Positions 26,987 to 37,499 of a stretch of DNA of 64,000 bases are shown piece by piece (position 1 is the first letter of the stretch; each line of letters opens with the position of its first letter). Both the position numbers and the translations under genes were made by a program. Under the pieces are notes generated by a model. The model did not search any database, was not told the DNA's origin, and was given only the letters and a program-made list of their open reading frames with translations. This DNA is from Serratia nevei (GTDB lineage Bacteria; Pseudomonadota; Gammaproteobacteria; Enterobacterales; Enterobacteriaceae). The stretch lies in the NCBI RefSeq assembly GCF_024160145.1, contig NZ_JAMYWQ010000009.1:1-64000 (forward strand), read 5' to 3'.

Positions 26987-28030
26987 TTACTGTCGCGGCC
27001 GCTGCGCCATCGCTTCGTCCACCGCCTCCAGCCTTTCCTGCATCGCCGGGTGGGTGCTGAGCCAGGCCGGCAGCGCCCAGTCATCGGCCTGTTCTCGTTC
27101 AGGCGCCTGCGCCAACGCGCGGTAGATCGCCGCCATTTGCACCAGCGAACGCCCTTGGCGCTGCATTTCCGCTATCGCGAACGCATCCGCCTCGCGCTCC
27201 ATCCCGCGCGAGAACTGCATCTCATGCACCAAGGACGCAGACTGCAGCAGCGTATCGCCGATACCGCTGACGTCGCCGGTCATCCACATCAGCGTCAATG
27301 CCACCAATGACGAACGCACCAGCATGCGCATCGGGTGGCGATGCGCGTGATGCCCCATTTCGTGCAGCATCACCGCCGCCAGACCATCGTCGTTTTTCGC
27401 CAGGGCAACCAGACCATCGCTGAGCACCAGCGTGCCGTCCGGCAACATAAAGGCATTCGGCGCACCGGGCACCGCCATCAGCTTCAGCGACAGTGGCGTA
27501 CGCTCCTGACGCATCTCGGCCGGCATCACCTGCCGGAACAGCTGCTGCAACGCCTGCTGCCGCTCGGCCGGCAATGCCGAGGGCGCGAAACCGCTCTGGC
27601 GCAAAAACGTCTGCGTGTGCGCGCCCAGCGTCTGTTCCATCGAGGTCGGGATACGCATGGCGATCTCGTTGCTCGCCCACGGCAATACCACGTAAACATA
27701 GGCCACCACCGCCAGCAACGTCATCAGCAGCGCCAGGGCGACGCCGCGTTTATGGCGTTCCAGACGATGCACCCAGCCCGGCGAACGGCGCTGATAGAAC
27801 CAGCGGCGAAAGGCCGCATCGTCGTCCGGCACAAAGCGCGCACCGTCCTTAAAGGTCAGCGTCAGTGGAATATTGCCCAGCGCCGCAGAGACGGTGATGT
27901 CCGCCAAGGGGATATAACGTTGCTCATCCTGCCGCTGCAGCGTCACGCCCTCGCCGCTGTCGTTCACCAGCAGGCGAGCCGCCTCACGTGCGGCCCGCCC
28001 CGGCAACTGGTAGGTGCCCTCCAGGATCAT
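26987..28030 (-). CDS. membrane-anchored M48-family metallopeptidase
   Basis: 347 residues. N-terminal cytosolic-looking part (1-110) with a strongly basic stretch, one clear membrane segment (GVALALLMTLLAVVAYVYVVLPWA, about 123-146), then an M48 peptidase domain: HEMGHH with catalytic His223, and the third ligand Glu in MEREADAFA. Resembles membrane M48 proteins linked to DUF898 genes. The start ATG 28030 follows the DUF898 stop by 7 bp, so it is the second gene of a two-gene unit. Target unknown. Confidence 0.85.
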   Translation of the reverse strand: MILEGTYQLPGRAAREAARLLVNDSGEGVTLQRQDEQRYIPLADITVSAALGNIPLTLTFKDGARFVPDDDAAFRRWFYQRRSPGWVHRLERHKRGVALALLMTLLAVVAYVYVVLPWASNEIAMRIPTSMEQTLGAHTQTFLRQSGFAPSALPAERQQALQQLFRQVMPAEMRQERTPLSLKLMAVPGAPNAFMLPDGTLVLSDGLVALAKNDDGLAAVMLHEMGHHAHRHPMRMLVRSSLVALTLMWMTGDVSGIGDTLLQSASLVHEMQFSRGMEREADAFAIAEMQRQGRSLVQMAAIYRALAQAPEREQADDWALPAWLSTHPAMQERLEAVDEAMAQRPRQ

Positions 28031-28037
28031 TGGCGCC

Positions 28038-29231
28038 TCAGAAGCTGCCACCCAGATCCAGCGCCTGCACCGCTTCTTCAGCCATCGCGCTGTTGGCGGT
28101 TTCCTGATGCGCCGCGATGTCCAGCAACGCCAGATCGCCTTCAACCGCCGTGCACTCCGCCAGATAGCGGGCGTGACGCACTTCCGCCACCGGCGCAGCA
28201 AAGCCGAGCGAGAACAGCGTGATCAGAGTATTGGTGATCAACAGCCCCATGTACGGCAGCGTTTGCATCGAAGAGCGCAGTTTAACGTTGCCGTTCAGCG
28301 TCGCCTGGTTGAACAGATAGTTGCGTTGGGCAACAATCTGGTAGCTGCCGGCGATCAAAGCGCCAACCAGCAATACCACCATCATCAACAGCAGGCTGCC
28401 AATATTCTCCAGCACCAGCAAGTCGGCGGTTTCATCCGTCAGTATGCCCATCAATACCATCTGGTACAGCGACAGCATGAACGACCCCATACACACCAGC
28501 GCCGCCAACATAAACGGCAGGAAAATGAGCAGGCCGATCAAGGCAAATTTGATAAAGGCCGACTTTTTCAGCTCGGCAATAAACGGCGTGCGGCCGAAGA
28601 ACAGATTATTAACGTACAGATCGTGCTGCAGCGCGCTAATAATACCGTTGACGGCGGCGAATGCCGGCACGGCCAACAGCAGCGTCAACACCAGCATCAG
28701 GCCGATGGCGTTAATGCTGTCAAAGCCGCTGCCAATACTGAGCAAAATGATTAAACCGACATAAAGCCCGATAATCAGTAATAGCGGGCAGAACAGTAGC
28801 GCCCAATAGGCGCGCCCGGTGCGGCAAACATAATTAAAACGCACGCCGCGATAGCTCGACATAATCGCATTGTAGCGCCAGCTGCGAATCACCACCCACG
28901 GCAGCAGGGCAAGCAACACCAATAAGACCATCAGCCCCAGCATGGGTACCATCGCCAGCAGGAGATAAAACACGATGATGCTGCCGATCACCAACAGTCG
29001 CCCTTTCAGAATTTGCAGCGGTTGCGCATGGTAATCGAAACGATCGCCGTCCAATTCCGTGTTGCCGTAAAAATAACGACGCCGACGCACCGTCGCCCAG
29101 GCGGAATAGATGCCCAGGGTCACGATGGTCAATAATGCGTTGACCAACCAAATAGCGAAGTACTCGCCACCTTTCCCGTGGAATTTAAGCCGGTGCAGCC
29201 CCAGCGGCTGCGAGGTATTGCTTGTCATCAT
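28038..29231 (-). CDS. DUF898 (YjgN-like) polytopic membrane protein
   Basis: 397 residues with about nine to ten membrane spans, beginning GLHRLKFHGKGGEYFAIWLVNALLTIVTLGIYSAWATVRRRRYFYGNT, the DUF898 hallmark, with a second copy-like region around QRNYLFNQATLNGNVKLRS. Related to E. coli YjgN, whose function is unknown. ATG 29231 lies 7 bases after AGGA; the adjacent ATG 29228 is also possible. Paired with the M48 peptidase downstream, suggesting a joint envelope role. Confidence 0.83.
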   Translation of the reverse strand: MMTSNTSQPLGLHRLKFHGKGGEYFAIWLVNALLTIVTLGIYSAWATVRRRRYFYGNTELDGDRFDYHAQPLQILKGRLLVIGSIIVFYLLLAMVPMLGLMVLLVLLALLPWVVIRSWRYNAIMSSYRGVRFNYVCRTGRAYWALLFCPLLLIIGLYVGLIILLSIGSGFDSINAIGLMLVLTLLLAVPAFAAVNGIISALQHDLYVNNLFFGRTPFIAELKKSAFIKFALIGLLIFLPFMLAALVCMGSFMLSLYQMVLMGILTDETADLLVLENIGSLLLMMVVLLVGALIAGSYQIVAQRNYLFNQATLNGNVKLRSSMQTLPYMGLLITNTLITLFSLGFAAPVAEVRHARYLAECTAVEGDLALLDIAAHQETANSAMAEEAVQALDLGGSF

Positions 29232-29452
29232 TCTTTCTTCCTGAAAGTAATAGGCCATACCACTCCCCGCTTATTTGTCATGCGGGGTTTGTGGAATAAA
29301 AAATCGCCTTATATAAGCACAATGCCATGAGCAGTGACAATTATTCTTTTATTAAATAGGAATAATGCGAAGGGAGTCGCCTAATGATTTAATTAGCTTA
29401 TCAATTGTAGGCCTTAAATTAGCGGGATATATAGAATTATGATGATCAAGAT

Positions 29453-29476
29453 AAAAAAAGGCCCGCTGCCGGGCCC
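29453..29476 (-). terminator. rho-independent terminator of aroG
   Basis: On the minus strand GGCCCG, 4-nt loop, CGGGCC followed by TTTTTTTATC, 16 bp after the aroG stop. Confidence 0.92.
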
Positions 29477-29491
29477 TTGTCATTTTCGCGA

Positions 29492-30544
29492 TTAACCGCG
29501 TCGCGCTTTCACCGCCGCCGCCAGATCGCGCAGCACGGTTTCGGTGTCCTGCCAGCCGATGCAACCGTCGGTCACGCTCTTGCCGTAAACCAGCGGTTCG
29601 CCGCTTTCGAGGTTCTGGTTGCCTTCTACCAGGTGGCTTTCGATCATCACGCCGATGATCGCTTTTTCACCGCCGCTAATCTGCCCGCAAACGTCAGCGC
29701 TCACGTCCATCTGCTTTTTGAACTGTTTGCTGCTGTTGGCATGGCTGAAGTCGATCATCACCTGCGCCGGCAGCCCGGCTTTGCTCAGGCCGGCTTTGAC
29801 GTCCTTCACGTGCGCCGCGCTGTAGTTCGGCTCTTTGCCGCCGCGCAGAATAATGTGACAGTCGCCGTTGCCGCTGGTGTTCACGATCGCCGAGTGGCCC
29901 CACTTGGTTACCGACAGGAAACAGTGCGGCGCGCCGGCGGCGTTGATGGCGTCGATCGCCACCTTGATGGTGCCGTCGGTACCGTTTTTGAAACCGACCG
30001 GGCAAGAAAGACCGGAGGCCAGCTCGCGGTGCACCTGCGATTCCGTGGTGCGCGCGCCGATGGCGCCCCAGCTCATCAGATCCGCCAGGTACTGCGGCGT
30101 AATCATGTCGAGGAATTCGCCGGCGGCCGGCAGGCCGCTGTCGTTGATCTCTACCAGCAGCTTGCGCGCCAGGCGCAGGCCGTCGTTGATGTTGAAGCTG
30201 TTGTCCATCTGCGGATCGTTGATCAGGCCTTTCCAGCCCACGGTGGTGCGCGGTTTCTCGAAGTACACGCGCATCACCACTTCCAGCTCGCCCTTCAGTT
30301 CTTCACGCAGCGCCAGCAGGCGCCCCGCGTACTCTTTAGCGGCTTGGGTATCGTGGATAGAACAAGGGCCAATCACCACCAGCAGGCGATCGTCGCTGCC
30401 GCGGAGGATATTGTGAATTGCGCTGCGGGCCTGAGACACCGTCTTTGCCGCACGTTCAGTGGCCGGGTATTTCTCCAGCAAAGCCACCGGCGGCAGGAGT
30501 TCCTTAATATCATTAATGCGTAAATCGTCGTTTTGGTAATTCAT
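29492..30544 (-). CDS. aroG: phenylalanine-sensitive DAHP synthase
   Basis: Condenses phosphoenolpyruvate with erythrose-4-phosphate, first step of aromatic amino-acid synthesis. 350 residues from MNYQNDDLRINDIKELLPPVALLEKYP, the AroG N-terminus of E. coli. VIGPCSIHD (metal Cys), FEKPRTTVGWKGLINDP and IDFSHANSSKQ are diagnostic. The NDDLRI and PPVAL context favours AroG over AroF/AroH. A 20-codon upstream extension is not used. Confidence 0.96.
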   Translation of the reverse strand: MNYQNDDLRINDIKELLPPVALLEKYPATERAAKTVSQARSAIHNILRGSDDRLLVVIGPCSIHDTQAAKEYAGRLLALREELKGELEVVMRVYFEKPRTTVGWKGLINDPQMDNSFNINDGLRLARKLLVEINDSGLPAAGEFLDMITPQYLADLMSWGAIGARTTESQVHRELASGLSCPVGFKNGTDGTIKVAIDAINAAGAPHCFLSVTKWGHSAIVNTSGNGDCHIILRGGKEPNYSAAHVKDVKAGLSKAGLPAQVMIDFSHANSSKQFKKQMDVSADVCGQISGGEKAIIGVMIESHLVEGNQNLESGEPLVYGKSVTDGCIGWQDTETVLRDLAAAVKARRG

Positions 30545-30602
30545 AGCTTTTCCATTCGGTATCGAGGGGTATTTCGCAGTGCGTAACGGTGTAGATCCCA
30601 AC

Positions 30603-30631
30603 AATCTAGCCTGTGGGGATGGCGCTGTAAA
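30603..30631 (-). promoter_or_regulatory. aroG promoter with partial TyrR box
   Basis: Minus strand TTTACA (30631-30626), 17 bp, TAGATT (30608-30603). The -35 is one half of a TyrR box (TGTAAA on the plus strand); the other half is degenerate (TTGCCC instead of TTTACA). Position fits TyrR repression as in E. coli aroG. Confidence 0.55.
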
Positions 30632-30756
30632 TCACCTTTGCCCCCCTCCGCTGGAACCGCCAAATTAACAGCAGATTGTGCTGTTTCATCAGGGGAGCAC
30701 AGAGCCTCCTTTTTCGCTATGCTAGCGTTCGGAATATAAAGCGACCCGAGTTGAAC

Positions 30757-31362
30757 ATGCCCTCTTTGTTATTAGTTGATGACCACCCGGTGGTTCATGT
30801 CGCACTGGAAGCGGCGCTAATGAAATCCTCACGCGCCTACCGCCTGCAGGCGGCACAGGACGACGTTCAGGCGCTGGCCCGGCTGGCCGAGGCCGCTTTC
30901 GGCCTGGTGATCCTGGATATCGGCCTGCCGCAGGTCGACGGGCTGCAGCTGTTGAAAAAAATCCGCCGCCGCTACCCGCAGCAGCCGATCCTGATCTATA
31001 CCGCGCAGGAGGCCGAGGTCTATGCGCGCATGGCCCATGCCGCCGGCGCCAACGGTTTCGTCAATAAAGGCAGCTCGCTGGCGCAGCTGGTGCAGGCGAT
31101 CGAGCAGGTGCTGGACGGTGAAACCAGCTTCCCCGCCGCCGCGCTGGCCGAAGAGGCGCCGGCCGCGGACGGCGGATTGCTCACGCCCAAGGAACTCGAG
31201 GTGCTGGGCTTGCTGAGCCAGGGGCTGTCCAATCTGCAGATCGCCGATCGGCTGCACATCAGCAACAAGACCGTCAGCACGCACAAGAAAAACATCCAGC
31301 GCAAAACCGGCGCCGGCAACCTGCTGGAGCTGGTGGCGGTGTTTAAAGAGCTGGCGCCATGA
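30757..31362 (+). CDS. LuxR-type response regulator (BvgA/EvgA-like)
   Basis: 201 residues: receiver domain (1-120) with DD at 8-9, phospho-acceptor D54 in LVILDIGLPQVDG and Lys in NGFVNKGSS; LuxR/NarL HTH (about 139-195) with LTPKELEVLGLLSQGLSNLQIADRLHISNKTVSTHKKNIQRKTG. It is the partner of the hybrid kinase that follows, whose ATG overlaps its stop by 4 nt. Start ATG 30757 chosen for the canonical receiver N-terminus (MPSLLLVDDHP). No exact orthologue is recognised in the E. coli locus. Confidence 0.88.
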   Translation: MPSLLLVDDHPVVHVALEAALMKSSRAYRLQAAQDDVQALARLAEAAFGLVILDIGLPQVDGLQLLKKIRRRYPQQPILIYTAQEAEVYARMAHAAGANGFVNKGSSLAQLVQAIEQVLDGETSFPAAALAEEAPAADGGLLTPKELEVLGLLSQGLSNLQIADRLHISNKTVSTHKKNIQRKTGAGNLLELVAVFKELAP

Positions 31363-34300
31363 TGCGCCGCGCCCTGCTGCTGCTGATCCTATGGTGCGGT
31401 CTGGCGCAGGCGGGGGAGCCGGTGCGCTATCAGCTGGTCAGCAACCTGAATACCCCCGAGAACATGCTGATCGTCGGCGAAAAAAATCCCTGGCGCGACC
31501 GCACGCTGCGCGTCGGCATCATCAGTGAGAACACCAGCCCGTACAACATCATCGTGGACGACGATCTGTATGGACTGAACGCCGACTACCTCGGCTATAT
31601 CCAGCAGGTGACCGGCATTCGCTTCGCCATATACGGCTTTGCCGACCTGACGCAGCTGGAGCAGGCGCTGCACGACGGCAAGATCGATCTGCTGTACGGC
31701 ATCCCGCAGAGTGAAGCGCTGCACGGCTTGGCGATCTCTCAGCCCTACTACGTCAGTAACCTGCGCGTGTTGCGCGATCGCAGCAACGATCGGCCGGTGA
31801 TGCTCAATTCCGCCAACGCCCGCGTCGCGATCGGCGCGCTGACCGACATGCAGTCCGGCGGCGCGCTGCAGGCCGTGGCGTCACAGATCCAGCGCTATGA
31901 CAACAACCTGCAGGCGGTTTACTCGCTGCTCAACGGCAGCAGCGACTACTTTATCGCCGACGAGGCCAGCGCCAGCTTTATTATCGACCAGTTGCAGCTC
32001 GGCCAGCTCTATCAGATTGAAAGCAACGAGAACCTGGGCAACCTCTCCTTCGTGTTCGCCGCCGCCGACTCGCGGCTGATCGACACGCTGGACACCGCCA
32101 TCACCAATGCGCCGATGGAGCTGATGAATGCCCTGCAGAGCCGCTGGAGCAAAAAGATCCCCAGCTACCTCGACACCGGCAATGCCGATCTGACGACGAT
32201 GGAGAAGAATTGGGTGGCGAGCCACCGCGTGGTTTACTACGCCGCCATCGAAAACAACTTTCCGTTCGCCTACCGCGGCTCCGACGGCCAGCCGCGTGGC
32301 TACGCCATCGACATTCTCAACATCATCGCGCAAAACACCGGGCTGCGTTTCGCACCGCTGTGGGCGCGCAACGCCGAGCAGGCCGATCGGCTGGTGCAGT
32401 CCGGCCAGGCCAGCTTCCGCGCCGCCCTGCCGCTGGCGCGCGGCGTCAAGGTGCGCTACAGCGCCAGCATGCCGATCCACCGTTCGCTGTGGGGCGTTTA
32501 CGTCGGCCAGTACGCCAACGGCATCTCGACCTGGAGCGATTTGGCCGGTAAGCGCATCGGCGTGCTACAGGGCGATTTGGCACAGGGGCTGGTGCCGGAG
32601 CAGGAACAAACCATCAGCTTCGCCGACAGTAAATCCCTGTACGACGCGCTGGCCAACGGCCAGTTGGATGCGCTGGTGGATAACGTCATCTCCGCCAACT
32701 TTTTGGCGCTGTCGCGCTATTCCGGCGCCATCAAGCTGGCCTTCGCCGCCAACAACATCCCCTATCCGGTGGCCTTCGGCGTGCGCCGCGATCAACCTCT
32801 TCTGTTGGCGATCCTCGATAAGAACCTGATGCAGATCCCGGCGGACACTCTGCAATCGCTGCGCGACGAGTGGATCGTCGATCGCAGCAACCTGATCGAT
32901 GCGGTGAACGACAACCGCATGCCGCCGCAGACCACCTGGCTGCTGGCGCTGCTCGGTGCCGCCACCGTGCTGCTGCTGGCGCTGACGCTGCGCCGTTTCA
33001 TGCTGCAGCGCCGTGAAAAACGCGAACGCGAAGAGCTCGAGCATGCCCGCCGCCGCGCCGAAGCGGAAAACCGCATGAAGAGCAAATTCCTCGCCACCGT
33101 CAGCCACGAGCTACGCACGCCGATGCACGCCATCCTTGGCCTGCTGGAGCTGGAACTCAAACGCCAGCCCGCGCCGGAAGGCCTGCCGGTGATCTACAGT
33201 TCGGCCTCTTCGCTGCTCAACCTGCTCAACGACCTGCAGGATCACGCCCGGCTGGAAACCGGTTCGCTGACGCTGGCACCGAAACCGGTAGCGTTGCGCC
33301 CCTGGGTAGCGCGCATCGACGCCCTTTACCGGCCGCTGATCGGCGAACGGCCGTTGACGCTGAGCGTGGTGGCGGATCCGGCGCTGCCGGAGGCGGTGAT
33401 TATTGATGGTGAGCGTTTACTTCAGGTGGCTAACAACCTGATAAACAACGCGATAAAGTTCACGCCGCGCGGCGCCATTCAGGTCGAGATCGGCTGGCGC
33501 GCGCAGGATGAGCGGCAGGGGGAATTGCATCTGACGGTGAACGACAGCGGCTGCGGTATCGCCGCCGATGAGATAGGCAAGCTGTTCCAACCGTTTTACC
33601 GCGCGCGCGGCGCGCAACGCATCTCGGTGCAAGGCACCGGTTTGGGGCTGTCTATCTGCAAAGAGATCGTCGAGCAGATGGGCGGCCGCATCGAGCTGCA
33701 CTCGCAGCCGGGCATCGGCACCCGCGTCGAGATCGCGATACCGGTCGAGCTGAGTGGGGCGGCGCCGGTTGTCGCCCCGGAGGAGCACACCTTTGCTCTG
33801 CCATCTTCCACCTTGCGTACCGCGCTGATCGACGATCACCCCACCAATTTGTTGTTGCTGGAACGCCAGCTGCGCCACTTCGGGCTACAGCCTGCCCGCT
33901 TTGAACACGGCTATGCGCTGTTGAAGGCCCAGCGCCGGCAACCGTTCGATCTGCTGTTTATCGACTATAACATGCCGCGCCCGGACGGCCTGACGCTGGC
34001 CAGGCTGATCCGCCGCGACGAACAACGGCGGCAACGCCCGCCTTGCCGCATCGTGCTTTGCTCAGCAGACGTGCAGGAGTTTACCCGCATCCCGCCGGGG
34101 CTGGTGGCGATCGACCACTTCCTGACCAAACCGATTTCGCTGGCGGCGATCGGCCAGGTATTGGCTCAGCAACCGCAGAATCAGGAAGAAAAGTCAGTCC
34201 TTACTGACCTGAGGCAAACGCTGGCCGAAATGGCGGGTGGCGATCGCGCCATGCTGCACAGGCTGGCGCAGACGCTCGGCGATACGCTGCGGCAAGACCG

Positions 34301-34559
34301 GCAACGGCTGGCGGACGCCGTCGCCGCGCACGACTGGCCGCGCCTGGAGCAGGCGGCACACCGTATCAAGGGCAGCCTGCTGATGCTGCAGCTGCCGGCA
34401 GCCGCGCAGCTGTGCCAGCAGCTGGTGGAGACCGCACGTCGGGGCGAGCTTGCCGCCGCCGCTTATACTAAATTAAAGGCGTTAGTGGCGCAGATAGAAC
34501 CGGAGCTGGACGCTCTGCTCGCCACCGCCCCCTCTTTCGCTATGCATAAGGATGAATAA
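31359..34559 (+). CDS. BvgS/EvgS-type hybrid sensor histidine kinase
   Basis: 1066 residues: signal peptide (1-19), two periplasmic Venus-flytrap domains of the SBP_bac_3 family (about 45-265 and 285-515), one membrane helix (about 525-548), HisKA with phospho-His583 ([11 protein letters not shown]), HATPase ([28 protein letters not shown]), receiver with D869 ([13 protein letters not shown]) and HPt with His1001 ([10 protein letters not shown]). The architecture is that of BvgS/EvgS, but the linker between membrane helix and HisKA is about 30 residues, so the PAS domain of those proteins is absent. Its TAA overlaps the zitB ATG (TAATG). The signal is unknown. Confidence 0.9.
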   Translation: MMRRALLLLILWCGLAQAGEPVRYQLVSNLNTPENMLIVGEKNPWRDRTLRVGIISENTSPYNIIVDDDLYGLNADYLGYIQQVTGIRFAIYGFADLTQLEQALHDGKIDLLYGIPQSEALHGLAISQPYYVSNLRVLRDRSNDRPVMLNSANARVAIGALTDMQSGGALQAVASQIQRYDNNLQAVYSLLNGSSDYFIADEASASFIIDQLQLGQLYQIESNENLGNLSFVFAAADSRLIDTLDTAITNAPMELMNALQSRWSKKIPSYLDTGNADLTTMEKNWVASHRVVYYAAIENNFPFAYRGSDGQPRGYAIDILNIIAQNTGLRFAPLWARNAEQADRLVQSGQASFRAALPLARGVKVRYSASMPIHRSLWGVYVGQYANGISTWSDLAGKRIGVLQGDLAQGLVPEQEQTISFADSKSLYDALANGQLDALVDNVISANFLALSRYSGAIKLAFAANNIPYPVAFGVRRDQPLLLAILDKNLMQIPADTLQSLRDEWIVDRSNLIDAVNDNRMPPQTTWLLALLGAATVLLLALTLRRFMLQRREKREREELEHARRRAEAENRMKSKFLATVSHELRTPMHAILGLLELELKRQPAPEGLPVIYSSASSLLNLLNDLQDHARLETGSLTLAPKPVALRPWVARIDALYRPLIGERPLTLSVVADPALPEAVIIDGERLLQVANNLINNAIKFTPRGAIQVEIGWRAQDERQGELHLTVNDSGCGIAADEIGKLFQPFYRARGAQRISVQGTGLGLSICKEIVEQMGGRIELHSQPGIGTRVEIAIPVELSGAAPVVAPEEHTFALPSSTLRTALIDDHPTNLLLLERQLRHFGLQPARFEHGYALLKAQRRQPFDLLFIDYNMPRPDGLTLARLIRRDEQRRQRPPCRIVLCSADVQEFTRIPPGLVAIDHFLTKPISLAAIGQVLAQQPQNQEEKSVLTDLRQTLAEMAGGDRAMLHRLAQTLGDTLRQDRQRLADAVAAHDWPRLEQAAHRIKGSLLMLQLPAAAQLCQQLVETARRGELAAAAYTKLKALVAQIEPELDALLATAPSFAMHKDE

Positions 34560-35521
34560 TGTCGGACACACCACACGTACACCTGCCGAAAGACAGTAAT
34601 AGTAAACGCCTACTGACCGCTTTTTTAGTCACCGCCGTCTTCATGGTGGCCGAAGTGGTCGGCGGCCTGTGGTCCGGCTCGCTGGCGCTGTTGGCCGACG
34701 CCGGGCATATGTTGACCGATGCCGCCGCGCTGCTGGTGGCGCTGATGGCGGTGCACTTCTCCCAGCGCAAACCCAACGCACGCCACACCTTCGGCTATCT
34801 GCGCCTGACTACTCTGGCGGCCTTCCTCAACGCCGCGGCGCTGCTGGTGATCGTGGTATTCATCCTGTGGGAGGCGATACGGCGTTTCTTCGAACCGCAG
34901 CCGGTGATGGGTACCCCGATGCTGATCATCGCCGTAGCGGGGCTGCTGGCGAACCTGTTCGCCTTCTGGTTGCTGCATCGCGGCAGCGAAGAGAAAAATA
35001 TCAACGTGCGCGCCGCCGCGCTGCATGTGCTGGGTGACCTGCTCGGTTCGGTGGGCGCCATCGTCGCCGCCATCGTCATTCTTGCCACCGGCTGGACGCC
35101 GATTGACCCGATCCTGTCGGTGCTGGTCTCCTGTCTGGTGCTGCGCAGCGCCTGGCGGCTGCTGAAAGAGAGCTTCCACGAGTTACTGGAAGGCACGCCG
35201 CAGGAGGTCGATATCGCCAAGCTGCAAAAAGATCTGTGCCTGAATATCCCGGAAGTGCGCAACATCCATCATGTGCATGTCTGGCAGATCGGCGAACAGA
35301 AACTGATGACGCTGCATGCACAGGTGATCCCGCCTCATGACCACGATGGGCTGTTGCAACGCATTCAGGCTTATCTGTTGGAACACTACAGGATTGGCCA
35401 CGTGACCATTCAGATGGAGTACCAGCACTGCGAGACGCCGGACTGTGGTATCAACCGGGCGCCGGAGCCGAGTGAACACTCACATGCCGAAGCGCACTCC
35501 CACCTGGGACATCGTCACTAA
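34559..35521 (+). CDS. zitB: cation-diffusion-facilitator zinc exporter ZitB
   Basis: 320-residue CDF protein exporting Zn2+ from the cytosol by proton exchange. Six membrane spans; metal-site motif [16 protein letters not shown] (helix 2, about 42-57) and the helix 5 segment [20 protein letters not shown] (HxxxD), plus His-rich tail [14 protein letters not shown]. Order near aroG and pnuC matches E. coli, but here zitB is translationally coupled to the upstream hybrid kinase. Confidence 0.93.
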   Translation: MSDTPHVHLPKDSNSKRLLTAFLVTAVFMVAEVVGGLWSGSLALLADAGHMLTDAAALLVALMAVHFSQRKPNARHTFGYLRLTTLAAFLNAAALLVIVVFILWEAIRRFFEPQPVMGTPMLIIAVAGLLANLFAFWLLHRGSEEKNINVRAAALHVLGDLLGSVGAIVAAIVILATGWTPIDPILSVLVSCLVLRSAWRLLKESFHELLEGTPQEVDIAKLQKDLCLNIPEVRNIHHVHVWQIGEQKLMTLHAQVIPPHDHDGLLQRIQAYLLEHYRIGHVTIQMEYQHCETPDCGINRAPEPSEHSHAEAHSHLGHRH

Positions 35522-35525
35522 GCCA

Positions 35526-35550
35526 AGAGGGCGCCATCACGGCGCCCTCT
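35526..35550. terminator. hairpin between converging zitB and pnuC
   Basis: Perfect 10-bp stem AGAGGGCGCC/GGCGCCCTCT with loop ATCAC. No T-run; probably a shared transcription-end structure. Confidence 0.6.
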
Positions 35551-35556
35551 GCGTTG

Positions 35557-36282
35557 TTACGGTGCGGAAGAGAGCGGGTTGGAATGGTTGCGCCCGGCGC
35601 TCTTGATCCACAGCCAGGAGCCGTTCAGGGCGATCAGCGTCAGAATGACATACTCCAGCGCCATCGCGTACACCCCCTGGTAGGCGAAGATCGCCACGCT
35701 GATGACATCGATAACCACCCACAGCAGCCAGTTTTCCACGTACTTGCGCGTCATCAGGATCATCGCCACGATGGAGAGCACCATCATCGCCGAATCCCAG
35801 AACGGGAACGCGTCCGGCTGCAGCTCAGGCAGCTGCACGTTCAGCCCCAGCCCTTGCATCACCGCTACCGCGATCTGCGTCAGCCAGGCGAACACGCGGT
35901 CGATATTGAAGGTCATCAGGCCGATGCCGATGACGCAAACCGCCGCCCAGGCCAACACTTTCGGCAGCGGCAGCCAGCGGATCTGCAGCTCAGCCTGATT
36001 ATCCTGGGTTTGGCGGCTCCAGGCATACCAACCGTAAATGTTGGCGCCGAAGAAGAACAGCTGCAGCAGCAGGCTGGCATACAGCTGGATCTGAAAGAAA
36101 ATCACCGCGAACAGCGTGACGTTGATCAGGCCGAACAGGTAGTTGATGATTTTTTCCTTGCTGGCGTACCAGATGCACAGCAACCCGAACAGCGTGCCGA
36201 TGGCTTCGATCCACGACAGATCGTAACCGCCCGCGCCAAGCGGAATATGCACCAGAATATTGCTGGTACTGAAGAAGCTCAT
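35557..36282 (-). CDS. pnuC: nicotinamide riboside transporter PnuC
   Basis: 241-residue inner-membrane facilitator for nicotinamide riboside, feeding NAD salvage. Seven to eight membrane spans; the PnuC signature WxxxWxxW-type segment around NWLLWVVIDVISVAIFAYQGVYAMALEYVI is present in the C-terminal half. Follows nadA on the same strand by 20 bp, as in the E. coli nadA-pnuC operon under NadR. Confidence 0.94.
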   Translation of the reverse strand: MSFFSTSNILVHIPLGAGGYDLSWIEAIGTLFGLLCIWYASKEKIINYLFGLINVTLFAVIFFQIQLYASLLLQLFFFGANIYGWYAWSRQTQDNQAELQIRWLPLPKVLAWAAVCVIGIGLMTFNIDRVFAWLTQIAVAVMQGLGLNVQLPELQPDAFPFWDSAMMVLSIVAMILMTRKYVENWLLWVVIDVISVAIFAYQGVYAMALEYVILTLIALNGSWLWIKSAGRNHSNPLSSAP

Positions 36283-36302
36283 GAGGTCATCCTTTTAAAC
36301 GG

Positions 36303-37364
36303 TTAAGCGTTGCCTTTAACCTGCATCTTAAGCTGAGCGGCGAAATCCAGCATGCGGTTCAGCGGCACCAGCGCCTTCTCGCGCAGCGCGGCGTCCACGT
36401 GGATCTCATGCTGTGCGCCCCCCTGCTCCAGCCCTTCGGCAATCGCCTTCAGGCCATTCATCGCCATCCACGGGCAATGCGCGCAGCTGCGGCAGGTCGC
36501 CCCTTCCCCGGCGGTCGGCGCTTCGAACAGCTCCTTGTCCGGGCAGGCCTGCTGCATCTTGTAAAAGATACCGCGATCGGTGGCGACGATCAGCTGTTGA
36601 TGCGGCAATGTTTTCGCCGCCTGAATCAGTTGGCTGGTAGACCCCACCGCATCCGCCAGCTCGACCACTGCCTGAGGCGATTCGGGATGCACCAGGATGG
36701 CCGCCTGCGGATAAAGCGCCTTCATGCGCCGCAGCGCCTGGGTCTTGAACTCGTCATGGACAATGCAGGCCCCTTGCCAACACAGCACGTCGGCGCCGGT
36801 CTGTTTCTGCACATAGTTGCCAAGATGGCGATCCGGCGCCCAGATGATCTTCTCGCCCAGACTATCCAGGTGTTCAATCAGTTCAACGGCGATGCTGGAA
36901 GTGACCACCCAGTCGGCGCGCGCTTTGACCGCCGCCGAGGTGTTCGCATAGACCACCACGGTGCGATCGGGATGGCTGTCGCAAAATGCATGGAATTCCT
37001 CTTCCGGGCAGCCCAGATCCAGCGAACATTCGGCAAACAGCGTCGGCATCAGCACCTGCTTTTCCGGGCTGAGGATCTTGGCGGTTTCCCCCATGAAACG
37101 CACGCCGGCCACCAATAGCGTGGAGGCTGGATGGGCGCTGCCGAAGCGCGCCATTTCCAGCGAATCCGCCACGCAGCCGCCGGTTTCTTCCGCCAGCGCC
37201 TGGATTTCCGGATCGGTATAATAGTGGGCGACCATCACCGCATTGCGCTGCTTGAGCAGGGTTTTGATCTTCTCGCGATAAAAGGCTTTTTCCGCTGCGT
37301 CCAGCGGCACCGGTTTGGGCGGGAAGGGATACACCGCCGCGTTGACATCAAACATTTCACTCAT
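36303..37364 (-). CDS. nadA: quinolinate synthase A
   Basis: Condenses iminoaspartate (from NadB) with dihydroxyacetone phosphate to quinolinate, for NAD synthesis. 353 residues; conserved [51 protein letters not shown], and cluster cysteines C113 region, C200 region ([10 protein letters not shown]) and [13 protein letters not shown] near 290-302. The [4Fe-4S] enzyme is oxygen-sensitive. Two NadR-like boxes lie upstream. Confidence 0.96.
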   Translation of the reverse strand: MSEMFDVNAAVYPFPPKPVPLDAAEKAFYREKIKTLLKQRNAVMVAHYYTDPEIQALAEETGGCVADSLEMARFGSAHPASTLLVAGVRFMGETAKILSPEKQVLMPTLFAECSLDLGCPEEEFHAFCDSHPDRTVVVYANTSAAVKARADWVVTSSIAVELIEHLDSLGEKIIWAPDRHLGNYVQKQTGADVLCWQGACIVHDEFKTQALRRMKALYPQAAILVHPESPQAVVELADAVGSTSQLIQAAKTLPHQQLIVATDRGIFYKMQQACPDKELFEAPTAGEGATCRSCAHCPWMAMNGLKAIAEGLEQGGAQHEIHVDAALREKALVPLNRMLDFAAQLKMQVKGNA

Positions 37365-37426
37365 CGCTGCAATCTCATGCTAGGCTGGGCGCCTGCCGCA
37401 TGAGTATCGCCTGCCGCAACGCCCTT

Positions 37427-37444
37427 CGTTTTATATACTAAACA
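37427..37444. promoter_or_regulatory. NadR-like box 1 upstream of nadA
   Basis: CGTTTT-N6-TAAACA against the NadR consensus TGTTTA-N6-TAAACA (one perfect half). It overlaps a plausible nadA -10 on the minus strand (TATAAA within the same bases). Confidence 0.6.
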
Positions 37445-37499
37445 AAATACCTAAAACCGCGCGAAAAGTCCGCTGATATTTTCATATTTGCGCACCTAT

